The notes: generated by a model not told the origin, from the sequence alone. 64,000 bases of DNA from Skermanella sp. TT6 (GCF_016653635.2 NZ_CP067420.1:4800001-4864000); one strand, 5' to 3'. Positions 50,131 to 59,095 are shown, counted from the first letter of the stretch. Translations and numbers: made by a program.

Positions 50131-53116
50131 CCGGGACCGGCACGTTGCTGACCGTCACCACGTTGCCGGTGGTGTCGGCGTTGCCGGTCCCGTGCCAGTC
50201 GGCGGCGCCGGCGAGGTTGAAGCCCGTGCCGCCGGTCGAGGTCGTGCCGGCCTTGTTCAGGATCTGGTTGACCGCCGCCTTGTCCGCGGCGTTCAGCGTC
50301 AGCGAGAACTGGGTCGTGCTGGAGGCCGTGATGGCGCCGGTTTCCGTCAGCGTATGGGTCGAGCCGCCCTCGCCGGTCAGCGTCAGCCTGGTCTCGTCGA
50401 TCGCGCCGCCGTTCGTCAGGCCGGTGCCGGTCACGGTCAGCACGCCGGTGGTCGCGTCGTAGGTGGCGCTGGTGATGGCCGGGCCGGCGGAGTCGTCGTT
50501 GGTGATCGTGCCGGTGGCCGTGCTCGTGGGAATGGTCGCGTTGCTGGCGTTGGATAGCGTGACCGTGAAGGTCTCGTCCGACTCCACCGCGGTGTCGCCG
50601 GTGACGGTGACGGTGAAGGTCTGGGTCGTCGTGCCGGCGGCGAAGGTCAGGGTGCCGCTGGCGGCGGTGTAGTCGGTGCCCGCCGTCGCGGAGACGTCGG
50701 ACGTGGCGTAGTCGACCGACACGGCCCGGCCCGACGCGGCGCTCAGCGTCACGGTGAACGTCATGGTGGAAGTGCCGCTGTTGCCTTCCGCTTGGCTGAC
50801 GTTGGCGATCGACAGGGTGGGCGTCGGGTCGTCGTCATTGATCGTCACGGTCACCTGCTGGGTGCCGTTCTCGGTGGCGCCGCCGCCGCCGGACACTCCG
50901 GTGATGTCCAGGATGACGGTCTCGTTGGCCTCGTTCAGGGAATCCTGCACCGCCGTGATCGTCGCGGTGCCGGTGGTCTGGCCGGCGAGGATGGTGATGG
51001 TGGTCGAGGACAGGGTGTAGTCGGTGCCGCCGCCGGTCGCCGTGCCTGATGCGGTAAGGGTCACCGTGGTATCGACCGACGCCGCGGCGCTCAGGGTCGC
51101 GGTGACGGTGGACGTGCCGGCCGCCTCGTTGATGGTCGCGTTGTTGACGGAGAGCGAGACGGTCGGGGCGGCGGTGGTGAAATTGTAAGTCGTATCGTCC
51201 GTGATGGCGGCAAGCTGGTTCGGCGTGCCGGCCGTATCGACGATGGAGCCGGCGGAGAACCGGACGCTGTACTGGGTGCCCGCGCGCAGGTCGGCGCCGG
51301 GGTTGAGGGTCAGCTTGTCGTTGCTTATGCTGGCCGTACCGCCGCCGCCGCCGCTGGCGGAGCCGCTGGACACCGTGAAGGTCTCGACGTCCTGGCCGGT
51401 CGTGACGTTGCGCAGGACAATGGTTCCCGACGTCCCGAACGCGACGTTCTCGCTGAAGTCGATGACCAGGTTGGCACCGACGGCGACTCCGGTCGCATTG
51501 TCCGCCGGGGTGGAGTTGGCGCCGTCGAGCGTGGGGGGGGTGGTGTCGGTGCTCATATCGAAGTTGATGAGAGTTGAGAAGTCATAGACTGTCGAGTCGT
51601 GACCTCCCCAGTTCGCGGCGTTTCCGATGGCGGCAAGCAAAGTTTCGCGGGATCCGGTAGTCGTCCCGGTGTACTTCATGTTATCATAGCCATATACTGA
51701 GCCCGACACTGTCGTTCCGGCCGAAGAGCTTGTGTGCGTCAGTGCAAGCGCGGATGTTCCTTCCGTAAGGCCGTTCGGAATATAGGAATGGGCACCGGTT
51801 GGTGAGCCCGGCCATGAGGAAAGCCAAGTTCCGGTTGAACTATATGCAGGGGCCTGGCCGGTGTTGAGACCATAAATAAAGGTTGCCCCAACCGTAGTTC
51901 CTGAAGTTCCTTGATAAACAAAAATTTGGTCTCCAATAGATGCGAAGTCGTCAGTGCTTCCACCCAATGAACCGGTGACCCCTGTCATTGATGTGTTGGA
52001 AACATTTCTGATGGAGGCATTCGATCCACTATTGTTGGTCACGATGAAAACTGATCCAGCAGTCAGATCAGCTCCAACGTTCCAGGTCATATGCCCTTCA
52101 CTGGCCGCTATTTCGTGGAATTGATTACTTGAGTTGGAAATAGTGCCATTTATGCCAGAATCAGTGAAGTGGATCGTGGTTCCGTTATTTATATTGACAA
52201 GAATCACGAAAGCCCAAGTGTCCTGCTTGGTAGTGCCGTCCGTATTGATGCCGATGACCGCGATATCGCCGGCCGAAAGCGTCGTGGCAGCCATGATGCC
52301 ATCCCACGAGGCAACGGTCTGATCGGTCAGCGCGACCTCCGACTCGATGCTGCCCGCCGCCACCTCCAGATCCCAGTCACCCCCCCGAGCCGCAGCGCCG
52401 GTATCGTCCGAAGAAGCCGAGACATCGGCGCCGGTCAAGTCCGCCAGGGCAGTGATAAAGCCGCCGGTGGCCGTCGCCCCAACATCGCAGCCATAGATCA
52501 GGATGTCACCGCCCTCGGACATCGCGCCGCCGATCGTCGCCAGCAGCGGCGCGGATGCCTCCAGGGTTGCCGTGTTGATCCGGCTGGATCCAAGGAAGAT
52601 GCCGCCGTCGAAGCCGTGGCTGATCACATGCACGGCTTCGATGCCGGTCCGCTGCCCCAGCACCTCCGCCATCTGCGCCAATCCGTCTCGCGACGGATCG
52701 ATCAGCACGATTTCGACGCCCGGTTTGACGCCGTCACGTAGCGCTTCCCACCCGGTGATTCCGGTATCGATGAAAGCGATCTCGACGCGCTGCGAAGCGG
52801 GCCGTTCGCCCTGCGGCGCGTTGGACTCGCCACTTGCAGCCGGTCCGGCCGCCTGCGCCGCCGCGTCCAGCAGCGCCTGGTCCACCGAAGGGTCGGCGGC
52901 ATCGAAGAGGGCATCGTGCGCCGGATCATCGACGACCGCGTCGGCAGCCGTCGCGACTCCCGCCGCATCGAACATGAACCGCGGCTCCAGCGCCAGGGCG
53001 ATGCCGGCCGCCGGCTGACCCGTGCTGAGTGCTCCCCCGGCCGTTTCGCTCTTCAAGCGGTCGAGCAGCCTGCGCAGGCCGGCACGTTCCGGGCGGTAGG
53101 TCAGATCGTCGGGCAT
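50123..53116 (-). pseudogene. 5' fragment of the giant adhesin gene (LEPR motif, DUF4347, Calx-beta)
   Basis: 998 codons before the insertion; translation would run on into the transposon and stop at 50081. The ATG at 53116 (MPDDLTYRPERAGLRRL) has AGGGG ten bases upstream. Around residue 45 is the LEPR-type motif LALEPRFMFDAAG, found near the N-terminus of very large exported proteins. Then follow a DUF4347 domain (VEIAFIDTGITGWEALRDG, VHVISHGFDGG, ILIYGCDVGATATGG), a lamin-tail-like module in visibly AT-richer DNA (about 51560-52260), an Ig-like domain (TPADNATGVAVGANLVIDFS) and two Calx-beta domains. The first SATYDATTGVLTVTGTG repeat closes the fragment. It is the N-terminal export and anchoring part of the protein at 12794-40851. 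Confidence 0.9.
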
Positions 53117-53497
53117 GTGGTCGGTACCCCTGCGCTGCTCGCATCGACTAGGTTTCCGCCATGGCGGCGGAAATGGCACTCTTTATGAGTACGCACTAAT
53201 CGCCATATTGCCCGGAACAAGATGCTAAATCAACCAACCTGTCCGCATGGTTGCAGGAACATCGAATCACAATCGTCTCAGGAAGAGAAACACTGGCGGG
53301 AGCATATGGGGAGAGTGTCGGCGCGAGGCGTCGGCGTTTATCTTGACGCGGGGAAGGCCGACCTGACCCGTGGGTCCGCGGCTCGGGGATGCTATGACCT
53401 GGCAGGTCCGGCGAATTCGGAGAGACCGCCGTGGACGCCGAGACCCAGCGCGGGTAGCGGTCGGACCATGAGGGAGCCGGGGAGCTGGAGTTGCCGC
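53117..53497. other. Upstream region of the adhesin gene with a REP-like repeat
   Basis: No convincing gene is seen in these 381 bases. They hold the adhesin 5' leader (AT-richer around 53180-53220) and, from 53311, a repeat related to both the 53993 repeat and the opp REP family. A clear sigma-70 promoter could not be picked out. Confidence 0.4.
53311..53462 (+). repeat. Diverged repeat, copy A
   Basis: About 150 bases beginning GAGTGTCGGCGC, with GGGAAGGCCGACCTGACCC and GGGGATGCT...TGGCAGGTCCGG inside. Copy B is at 53993-54150 with the same order of blocks. Each copy lies immediately downstream (3') of a member of the small coiled-coil gene family. The middle part, reverse-complemented (AGGTCGGCCTTCCCC...AAACGCCGAC), matches the REP pair at 2933-3056. 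Confidence 0.6.
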
Positions 53498-53809
53498 CTA
53501 TTCGGCGATGCCGAAACGATCCAGCAGGATGTTCAGCTTGCGGTTCAATGAATGGGTGTTCTCAGCCACGACAGCGATATCGGCCTTTAGTTCCGATCGG
53601 ACCTCCGCCAAGTCGGCGCGCAGCCTTCCCTGCTCCTCGACGACATCGTCCAACCGCTTTTCCAGCCGCGCCTGCCCCTCGGTGAGGCGCACCTGCTCAT
53701 CAATGAGGCGCGCTTGGCCCTCGGTGAGGCGCTTATCCATGCCATCGATTTTCTGAGCGATGGTCATCATCGTACTGACCACCATGTCCGCGCGCATGTG
53801 AGCAACCAT
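53498..53809 (-). CDS. Small coiled-coil protein (103 aa), NRKLN family
   Basis: Almost entirely heptad-patterned helix: QKIDGMDKRLTEGQARLIDE, then EKRLDDVVEEQGRLRADLAE, ending with AENTHSLNRKLNILLDRFGI. The ATG at 53809 has AGGAGTAGG six bases upstream. A paralogue with many more heptads is at 54246-54755 and a truncated copy is at 55212-55352. Function unknown; such short coiled-coil proteins may oligomerise or pair with partners. Confidence 0.7.
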   Translation of the reverse strand: MVAHMRADMVVSTMMTIAQKIDGMDKRLTEGQARLIDEQVRLTEGQARLEKRLDDVVEEQGRLRADLAEVRSELKADIAVVAENTHSLNRKLNILLDRFGIAE

Positions 53810-54245
53810 CGCCTACTCCTGTCCGGCATACGATTGCGTATCACGCTGCTCCGGCTATCGCAATAAGCACCATGCCCTCTTGAGTAGACGTAAAGGGTGT
53901 TAACATTCCCGTCATGGCGGTCGGCCATGGCGGTTTTCCAATCACGGAAAGTTTTTTTCAGGGCGGAAAGACTCCCTTTCCGTCCATGGCCGGAGTGTCG
54001 GCGCAACGCGTACCTATCCGCCTCCATACGGGAAGGCTGACATGAACCTTCGATCGAAGGCCCGGGGATGCTTACGCTTGGCAGCTCCGGGTAACTCGGA
54101 TCAACCGCCGCCGGCGGCCCTCGCAGGGCGCAGCCGAGGAGGGTAGACTACAGGTTGGGCAGACCTTTTTAAGTCATAAGCGGGCTTGCCCCGCACATGA
54201 AGGAACAGAAAACCCACGGATCTTCTCCGGCCGCAACAGCGACCA
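53810..54245. other. Intergenic region with repeat copy B
   Basis: 436 bases without a supported gene. The first ~180 hold the leader of the 53498-53809 gene and AT-rich tracts (GTTTTCC near 53933 and a run of T at 53950-53956). From 53993 to about 54150 lies copy B of the diverged repeat (GAGTGTCGGCGC, GGGAAGGCTGACATGAACC, GGGGATGCTTACGCTTGGCAG). Confidence 0.5.
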
Positions 54246-54755
54246 TCACGGGCGGGCGAGAAGGAGGTTCAGCTTGCGATTGATCTCGTGGAGGTTCTCG
54301 TCGACAACCGAAAAGCGACCATTCATCCCCTCGACGACCTGATCGACCCGCGTGTGGAGCTGCGCCTGACCGGCGGCGAGCTGGTCCACCCGCGTGCGGA
54401 GTTCCGACTGACCGACGGTGAGTTCCGCCTGACCGGCCGCGAGCTGGTCCACCCGCGTGCGGAGTTCCGACTGACCGGCGGTGAGCTCCGCCTGACCGGC
54501 GGCGAGCTGGTCCACCCGCGTGCGGAGTTCCGACTGACCGGCAGTGAGTTCCGCCTGACCGGCGGCGAGCTCCGCCTGACCGGCGGCGAGCTGGTCCACC
54601 CGCGTGCGGAGCTCCGACTGACCAGCCGCGAGCTCCGCCTGACCGGCGGCGAGCTGCGAAAAGCCCTCGCCCATCCGGCGGTCAACGCCGTCGATTTTTC
54701 GTACGATCAGTGTCAGGCTGTCGAAAACCCGGTCGGCGAGCAGCTCAGCGTCCAT
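54246..54755 (-). CDS. Coiled-coil protein with tandem heptads (169 aa), NRKLN family
   Basis: The N-terminus VRKIDGVDRRMGEGFSQLAA and C-terminus VVDENLHEINRKLNLLLARP match the 103-aa neighbour, so the two are paralogues. The middle is a run of 7-residue units of three kinds (LAAGQAE, LTAGQSE, LRTRVDQ), arranged mostly as 21-residue triplets. The ATG at 54755 has GGAGGGACG upstream. Copy-number change of the 21- or 63-base units would alter coil length in whole heptads without breaking the frame. Function unknown. Confidence 0.7.
   Translation of the reverse strand: MDAELLADRVFDSLTLIVRKIDGVDRRMGEGFSQLAAGQAELAAGQSELRTRVDQLAAGQAELAAGQAELTAGQSELRTRVDQLAAGQAELTAGQSELRTRVDQLAAGQAELTVGQSELRTRVDQLAAGQAQLHTRVDQVVEGMNGRFSVVDENLHEINRKLNLLLARP
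54345..54660 (-). repeat. Tandem 63-bp repeats (three 21-bp heptad units) inside the coiled-coil gene
   Basis: The block GAGCTGGTCCACCCGCGTGC recurs at 54378, 54441, 54504 and 54588. Spacings are 63, 63 and 84 bases, all multiples of 21. Units differ by a few bases. Confidence 0.85.
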
Positions 54756-54939
54756 TACGTCCCTCCGTTGCTTCACGCGATGGTATAGCACGCACCCATA
54801 GCCGTGGCAAATCGACGTGCCAGCCACCGCGGCCCCTTCGCCTGAGCACTCGTAGGTTGCGCCCATGGCGCAAAATCATTCACCCGCGGCCGACGGCAAC
54901 GCTCCGGAAACGGGTGTTGCGCCATGGGCGCAACCTACC

Positions 54940-55091
54940 GGCGGTGGATGCGGATACCAAGCCGTGCTTGACTGGGTTCCAATGGATGTATGCCACGCAA
55001 TGCTCGTGATCGGCTTCGTCGCGGATCGCCCATAGGTCACCACGGTGAAGAAGTACGACCCGCCCGGGGTCCGATCACGCCGGTATTCCAT
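54940..55091 (-). pseudogene. Internally deleted RAYT (REP-associated tyrosine transposase) remnant
   Basis: From an ATG at 55091 the frame gives MEYRRDRTPGGSYFFTVVTY, the N-terminal signature of REP-associated Y1 transposases. After about 22 residues the frame shifts and the DNA then encodes AIRDEADHEHCVAYIHWNPV and KHGLV, the conserved C-terminal part (YIHxNPVKHGLV). The central catalytic portion is gone. It is flanked by REP palindromes, consistent with a dead REP-RAYT locus. Confidence 0.75.
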
Positions 55092-55211
55092 GCCGGCGGC
55101 ATAGCACGCCATCGCATGCCAGCCACCGCGACATTTTCGACTTGGCGCTCGTAGTCTCCAGGGTCCAGTAGACGGGCACCTTGGATGTTGGGCCATGGCC
55201 CAGCCAACGGG

Positions 55212-55352
55212 CTATTCCGGCAAGCCCATGTGGACGAGCAGGATGTTCAGCTTGCGATTCAACGAATGGGTGTTCTCGGCGACGATCGCGATGTCCGCTT
55301 TGGGTTCCGGCCGAAACTCCTGGATGTCGGCGCGGAGCCTTACCTGCTCCTC
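55212..55352 (-). pseudogene. 5'-truncated copy of the small coiled-coil family
   Basis: The frame ending at 55212 encodes EEQVRLRADIQEFRPEPKAD and IAIVAENTHSLNRKLNILL, closely matching the C-terminus of the 103-aa protein at 53498-53809. Upstream of 55352 the sequence is REP palindrome DNA, so the N-terminal half is missing. Confidence 0.7.
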
Positions 55353-55524
55353 GGCGCCGGTGCCGTCGTTGCGCCATGGGCGCAACCTACGTTGCCGGCC
55401 ACCGGAGCGGATGCCGGCGGGGTGCCATGGACGCAACCGATCATCCGCGCCGGCGTCGTAGGTTGCGCCCATGGCGCAACACCGGGCATCCGCGCCGGCC
55501 GGCTGCCGGACCGGCCGGTCCGCG

Positions 55525-55824
55525 TCAGGTGAACTCCGCCAGATACTGCTGGATCGGCTTGGTGCAGGCGACCGGGATCAGGGGAACATAGGAGATCTCC
55601 CGCCCGTCCTCGCTCGTCAGGTGGTAGATCCCCGGTGAAAGCCGCTCCTCCGACGGGTTGGCGAAGGTCAGGGTGAACGGGATGTTGGCGGTTTCAAGGT
55701 CCTCCTCACCCTCCCTGATCCGGATCAATCGCAGTTCCACCGGCCTCGGGATGGCCGCCGCGATGAAAACATTGCCCAGCTGTTTCTTGAAATAATCGAT
55801 ATCGATGGGATTCCAAAAGCTCAT
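55525..55824 (-). CDS. DUF6916-like small protein, copy 1
   Basis: A 99-residue protein with PRPVELRLIRIREGEED, IPFTLTFANPSEERLSPGIY and LTSEDGREISYVPLIPV. This is the pattern I associate with DUF6916, found beside tail-collar proteins. Two further members are at 58669-58998 and 59742-60041, all on the minus strand around the collar gene. The ATG at 55824 has AAGGATGG upstream; an ATG at 55833 is an alternative. Role unknown, perhaps part of a secreted or phage-tail-like assembly. Confidence 0.7.
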   Translation of the reverse strand: MSFWNPIDIDYFKKQLGNVFIAAAIPRPVELRLIRIREGEEDLETANIPFTLTFANPSEERLSPGIYHLTSEDGREISYVPLIPVACTKPIQQYLAEFT

Positions 55825-56162
55825 CGAAACCATCCTTCCGGCACTTTGACCTAATCCGACCAAAATACCTATATCGAATGTACTAATCTCTGATTAAAGC
55901 GTCGGCCCCCGATGCGGAATATCGGCGGATGGCGCCCCTGTACCCTTCACGGGTCGAATGGTCAGCGGTATCATAGCGCCGTTGACTGATCGGGCCGATC
56001 CGCCGGGAGCAACCTTTTGCCCCCTGTGTCACGAACACCTGGGGGGGACGCGTGCCCCGGCGGCAGGCCGCGGCTGAGGCCCAGTGGGGAGTCAGCGCCA
56101 AGCGAGCGCCAGTACAGGGGTGGATCCAGGCTGCGGCGGCCCATTTGGATGGGAGCCCTTGA
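55825..56162 (+). other. Noncoding left flank of the IS110-family transposase gene
   Basis: 338 bases without a supported gene. In the IS110 group the 5' noncoding part of the element encodes the bridge RNA that pairs with target and donor DNA, so it is the place to look for one. Inverted stretches are present (for example GGGCCGATCC near 55995 and the C/G-rich segment 56030-56090). The exact left end was not identified because IS110 elements lack clear terminal repeats. Confidence 0.4.
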
Positions 56163-57425
56163 ATGAGTGAGATGTTCGACTGGTATGTCGGCATCGACTG
56201 GGCGAGCGAGGTTCATCAGGTCTGCCTGGTCGATGATCGTGGCGTGGTACGCGGGGAGCGCGCGGTGCGCCACAGTGGCGAGGAACTGGCCGGTCTGGCG
56301 GCTTGGCTGATCGAGACCACGGGCGCCGCTCCGGAACGCATCGGCATTGGCATCGAACTGCCCCACGGTCCGGTCGTGGAGAGCCTGATGGAACGCGGCT
56401 TCGCGGTGCACGCCATCAATCCCAAGCAACTCGACCGCTTCCGGGACCGATTTTCAGTTTCCGGAGCCAAGGACGACCGGCGCGATGCCCGGGTGTTGGG
56501 CGACAGCCTGCGCACCGATACCCGCTGCTTCCGGCGCCTGAGGCGGGATGAGCCCAGAATGATCGAACTGCGCGAACGGCTGCGCATGACCGAGGAGTGT
56601 AAGCACGAGCGCGTTCGCCTGACCAATCGGATGCGCGAGCAGCTCTGGCGCTATTACCCGCAGATTCTGGACCTATCCGACGATCTGTCGGCGGCATGGT
56701 TGCTGGATCTTTGGGCGCTGGCGCCAACGCCGGCCAAGGCGCGCCGGGTGCGCGAGAGCACGATCGCCAAGCTGCTGAGGAAGCATCGGATTCGCCGGCT
56801 CGACGCCGCCGAAGTGGTGCGACGCCTGCGTCGTCCGGCGCTGACGGTGGCGTCCGGCACGGTCGAGGCGGCGAGCGCCCATGTCGGCGCTTTGCGCGAC
56901 CGGCTGCGCCTCGTCAACCGCCAGATCTCGGCGGCCGAGCGGCGGGTCGACCAGATCCTGACCGAGTTGGCGGCCTCTCCAGAGGAACCGGAGGCGGTGC
57001 CGGGGCAGCCGCCACAGCAGAGCGACGTGACGATCCTGCGCTCCTTGCCGGGGGTTGGGAGGATCGTCTGCGCCACTCTGCTGGTCGAGGCCGGCGAGCC
57101 CCTGAAGGCGGGTGACCATCAAGCCCTGCGGGCGCTGGCCGGCGTGGCGCCGGTGACCCGGCGTAGTGGCAAGAGTTGCATCGTGCTGATGCGTCAGGCC
57201 TGTTGCCAGCGTCTGCGCGACGCAGTCTATCATTGGAGCCGTGTCGCGGTCCAATGCGACGCCACCTGCAAGGTGCGCTATCAAGCCCTGCGCAAAGCCG
57301 GCCACAGTCATGGCCGGGCGTTGCGCACGGTCGGCGACCGGCTGCTGGAAACCGCTTGCGCCATGTTGCGTGGCCGCGGCTTGTACGACCCGCAACGCGC
57401 CGGGCGGACACGCCAAGCCGCCTGA
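56163..57425 (+). CDS. IS110-family transposase
   Basis: A 420-residue protein. The N-terminal RuvC-like DEDD domain shows VGIDWA (D12), GIGIELPHGP (E65) and SGAKDDRRDARVLGD (D105, D108). The C-terminal transposase_20 domain has LRSLPGVGRIVCATLL, ALRALAGVAPVTRRSGKS and CDATCKVRYQALRKAGHSHG, where a serine acts as nucleophile in the family. The ATG has GGGAG seven bases upstream. It is full length with no frameshift and therefore possibly active. It lies between a DUF6916-like gene and the collar gene, probably splitting a formerly continuous cluster. Confidence 0.92.
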   Translation: MSEMFDWYVGIDWASEVHQVCLVDDRGVVRGERAVRHSGEELAGLAAWLIETTGAAPERIGIGIELPHGPVVESLMERGFAVHAINPKQLDRFRDRFSVSGAKDDRRDARVLGDSLRTDTRCFRRLRRDEPRMIELRERLRMTEECKHERVRLTNRMREQLWRYYPQILDLSDDLSAAWLLDLWALAPTPAKARRVRESTIAKLLRKHRIRRLDAAEVVRRLRRPALTVASGTVEAASAHVGALRDRLRLVNRQISAAERRVDQILTELAASPEEPEAVPGQPPQQSDVTILRSLPGVGRIVCATLLVEAGEPLKAGDHQALRALAGVAPVTRRSGKSCIVLMRQACCQRLRDAVYHWSRVAVQCDATCKVRYQALRKAGHSHGRALRTVGDRLLETACAMLRGRGLYDPQRAGRTRQAA

Positions 57426-57979
57426 AGCAAGCCTCTGAAACTGGGCGGAGGTGATACTGTCCCTTACATCCGATGGAGGCGGCGCTTCCGGCGGAACGGC
57501 ACGAGTCAAGCCCGTGCCGCCATCGGCGGTGACCCGCAGGGTCAGGCTTGACGCGTGTCGGGCCGTCGGGAACCATAATCATCGGACGTAAGGGGCACCC
57601 CCAGACACTACTCGGATCATTGACAAGCGGTGGGGAGTCCCCCCCGAGTCGATGCATGTCCCCCTGCGGCGATCACGCTTGGCGGGTCCGATCCGGCCTG
57701 CGCCTTCCCGAATCGCATACCATCGTACCTGCGATTGACCACCGACATCCTCAATCCCCTTAAAAAGCGCATAGTGCGATATCGATTCATCCCCGGAGTG
57801 TTTTTGTCGATGCAATCCGGGCGGAATTTCGGGTAGCCATGGCTGAGGCCCTATGCCTTTCGGAGGAACCGAAGCAGATCCGGTTTCTCTATGGCCCAGG
57901 GCCGGACGGGGGAAACGGCGGCCCCCCGCGGGGTTGTCCCGGGATGGTTCGCCATCGCACCAGGAAGGAAGAGTCGAAG
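57426..57979 (+). other. Noncoding right flank of IS110 and leader of the collar gene
   Basis: 554 bases with no supported gene. The first part probably belongs to the IS110 element (possible hairpin GGCACG/CGTGCC near 57510-57530); its right boundary was not found. The AT-richer 57730-57800 stretch holds a TTGACC box (57735-57740) and a TTAAAA tract about 18 bases on, a weak promoter candidate for the collar gene. Confidence 0.35.
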
Positions 57980-58615
57980 ATGTCCGATCCGTTTTTGGGC
58001 ACGATCATGCCCGTCGCGTTCCAGTTCGCCCCGGTTGACTGGTCCACCTGTCAGGGGCAGAACTATCAGGTTAACCAGTACGCCGCCCTGTACTCGCTGC
58101 TGGGCAACACCTTCGGCGGCAGCGGCAACCAGAACTTCAATCTGCCGGACCTGACGGGCCGGACCATCATCGGCCAGGGTATCCTGAGCCTCAATGGCGT
58201 GAACACCCCGTACAACACCGGTGTCAAGGGCGGTGCCGTCACCGCGACGCTGACCACGGCCAACGTTCCGCTGGCGCCGCACGTCCATCCGCTGTCCAGC
58301 GGATCGGCCACGGCGAGCGTGAGCATCACGGGAACGACCGGCGCTGCGGATTCGGCTGCGCCGACGGGAACGAACGTCCTGGCCGCAGCCTCTGGCGACT
58401 TCAACGACGAGGCTGTGACCGTCAAGATCTACGGTCCCCCCGCTCCCGCCAACGGCGGCACCGCCAAGACCATCGGCACCGGCACCGTCTCGCTGTCCGG
58501 CCTGACGGTCGGCGCCAACGCCTCCACCGGCGCGACGCCGTTCAACATCCGGGAGCCCTACCTCCCCCTGTACTACCTCATCGCGATCAACGGCCTCTAT
58601 CCGACCCGCCCGTGA
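57980..58615 (+). CDS. Phage tail-collar domain (microcystin-dependent-type) protein
   Basis: A 211-residue protein with the collar-domain opening FLGTIMPVAFQFAPVDWSTC and the core blocks YAALYSLLGNTFGGSGNQNF and NLPDLTGRTIIGQG. It ends with the typical REPYLPLYYLIAINGLYPTR. A serine/threonine/glycine-rich middle separates them. The family forms trimeric tips in phage tails and is also common as stand-alone bacterial genes. The ATG at 57980 has AGGAAGGAAGAG upstream. Neighbouring DUF6916-like genes suggest a small non-phage gene cluster; no other tail genes are present. Confidence 0.87.
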   Translation: MSDPFLGTIMPVAFQFAPVDWSTCQGQNYQVNQYAALYSLLGNTFGGSGNQNFNLPDLTGRTIIGQGILSLNGVNTPYNTGVKGGAVTATLTTANVPLAPHVHPLSSGSATASVSITGTTGAADSAAPTGTNVLAAASGDFNDEAVTVKIYGPPAPANGGTAKTIGTGTVSLSGLTVGANASTGATPFNIREPYLPLYYLIAINGLYPTRP

Positions 58616-58627
58616 TCCGAGGTTCCC

Positions 58628-58660
58628 GGGCCGCCGCTCCCCCTAGGGAAGCGGCGGCCC
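58628..58660. terminator. Bidirectional hairpin between convergent genes
   Basis: Perfect 11-bp stem GGGCCGCCGCT / AGCGGCGGCCC with an 11-base loop, located between the collar stop (58615) and the convergent DUF6916-like stop (58669). There is no clear U-run, so it may act as a barrier or 3'-end stabiliser rather than a classic terminator. Confidence 0.6.
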
Positions 58661-58668
58661 AACCGCAT

Positions 58669-58998
58669 TCAGTTGAAGGCGACGTGGTAACCCATGCCGT
58701 TCTCCTCCCGGTCGGGCGTCAGGGTCGGGATGATGTGGAAGCCGAGGACCCCCGTGCCCTCCGCCTCGACCTCGTAGAATCCTTCCAGCAGCAGCGGATC
58801 GGCCGGCCCGCGGAACTGGAGAGTCAGAGGCTTGCGGAACCTGGGGTGCGACGCTCCCTTGCTCGGGTCATAGGCGCCGGTCAGCCGCAGCTTGAAGTCG
58901 GGCGGCACGTCGGGGTGGAGGATCGAGAACTCCTTGCCGATCCACGGCGTGAAGACCTCCAGGGTGAAGATGTCGGGAGCGGCGGTCGCTTCGGTCAT
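58669..58998 (-). CDS. DUF6916-like small protein, copy 2
   Basis: A 109-residue protein with FTLEVFTPWIGKEFSILHPD, LTLQFRGPADPLLLEGFYEV and GVLGFHIIPTLTP ending GYHVAFN. These match the DUF6916 layout: FxL..F....G..F near the start, a PL.L.GFY strand, and a final IIP..... block. It shares the (I/L)FxGPxxPLLxEGxY-type strand with the other two copies. The ATG at 58998 has GGAAAGAG upstream. It converges on the collar gene with a hairpin between. Confidence 0.72.
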   Translation of the reverse strand: MTEATAAPDIFTLEVFTPWIGKEFSILHPDVPPDFKLRLTGAYDPSKGASHPRFRKPLTLQFRGPADPLLLEGFYEVEAEGTGVLGFHIIPTLTPDREENGMGYHVAFN

Positions 58999-59095
58999 GG
59001 CATGGCTCTTTCCGGAAGTGTAACGATCCGGCATTATACTGCGAAAGTCCTATGACTCCAGCTTTCCGACTTACCACCCACAGAAGGCGTTCCGC

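Larger units (their letters stand above)
54851..55480. repeat. REP palindromes (GTAGGTTGCGCCCATGGCGC family)
   Basis: The palindrome-containing motif GTAGGTTGCGCCCATGGCGC occurs at about 54852-54873 and 55459-55480 in one orientation, and at about 54915-54938 and 55368-55390 inverted. A partial copy is near 55423-55439. The first inverted pair abuts a decayed RAYT gene. Such GTAG-headed palindromes next to a RAYT are the usual REP arrangement. Confidence 0.8.

Noticed and set aside
53767-54027. 86-aa minus-strand frame upstream of the small coiled-coil gene
   Set aside because: Overlaps the coiled-coil gene start and repeat DNA; no start signal.
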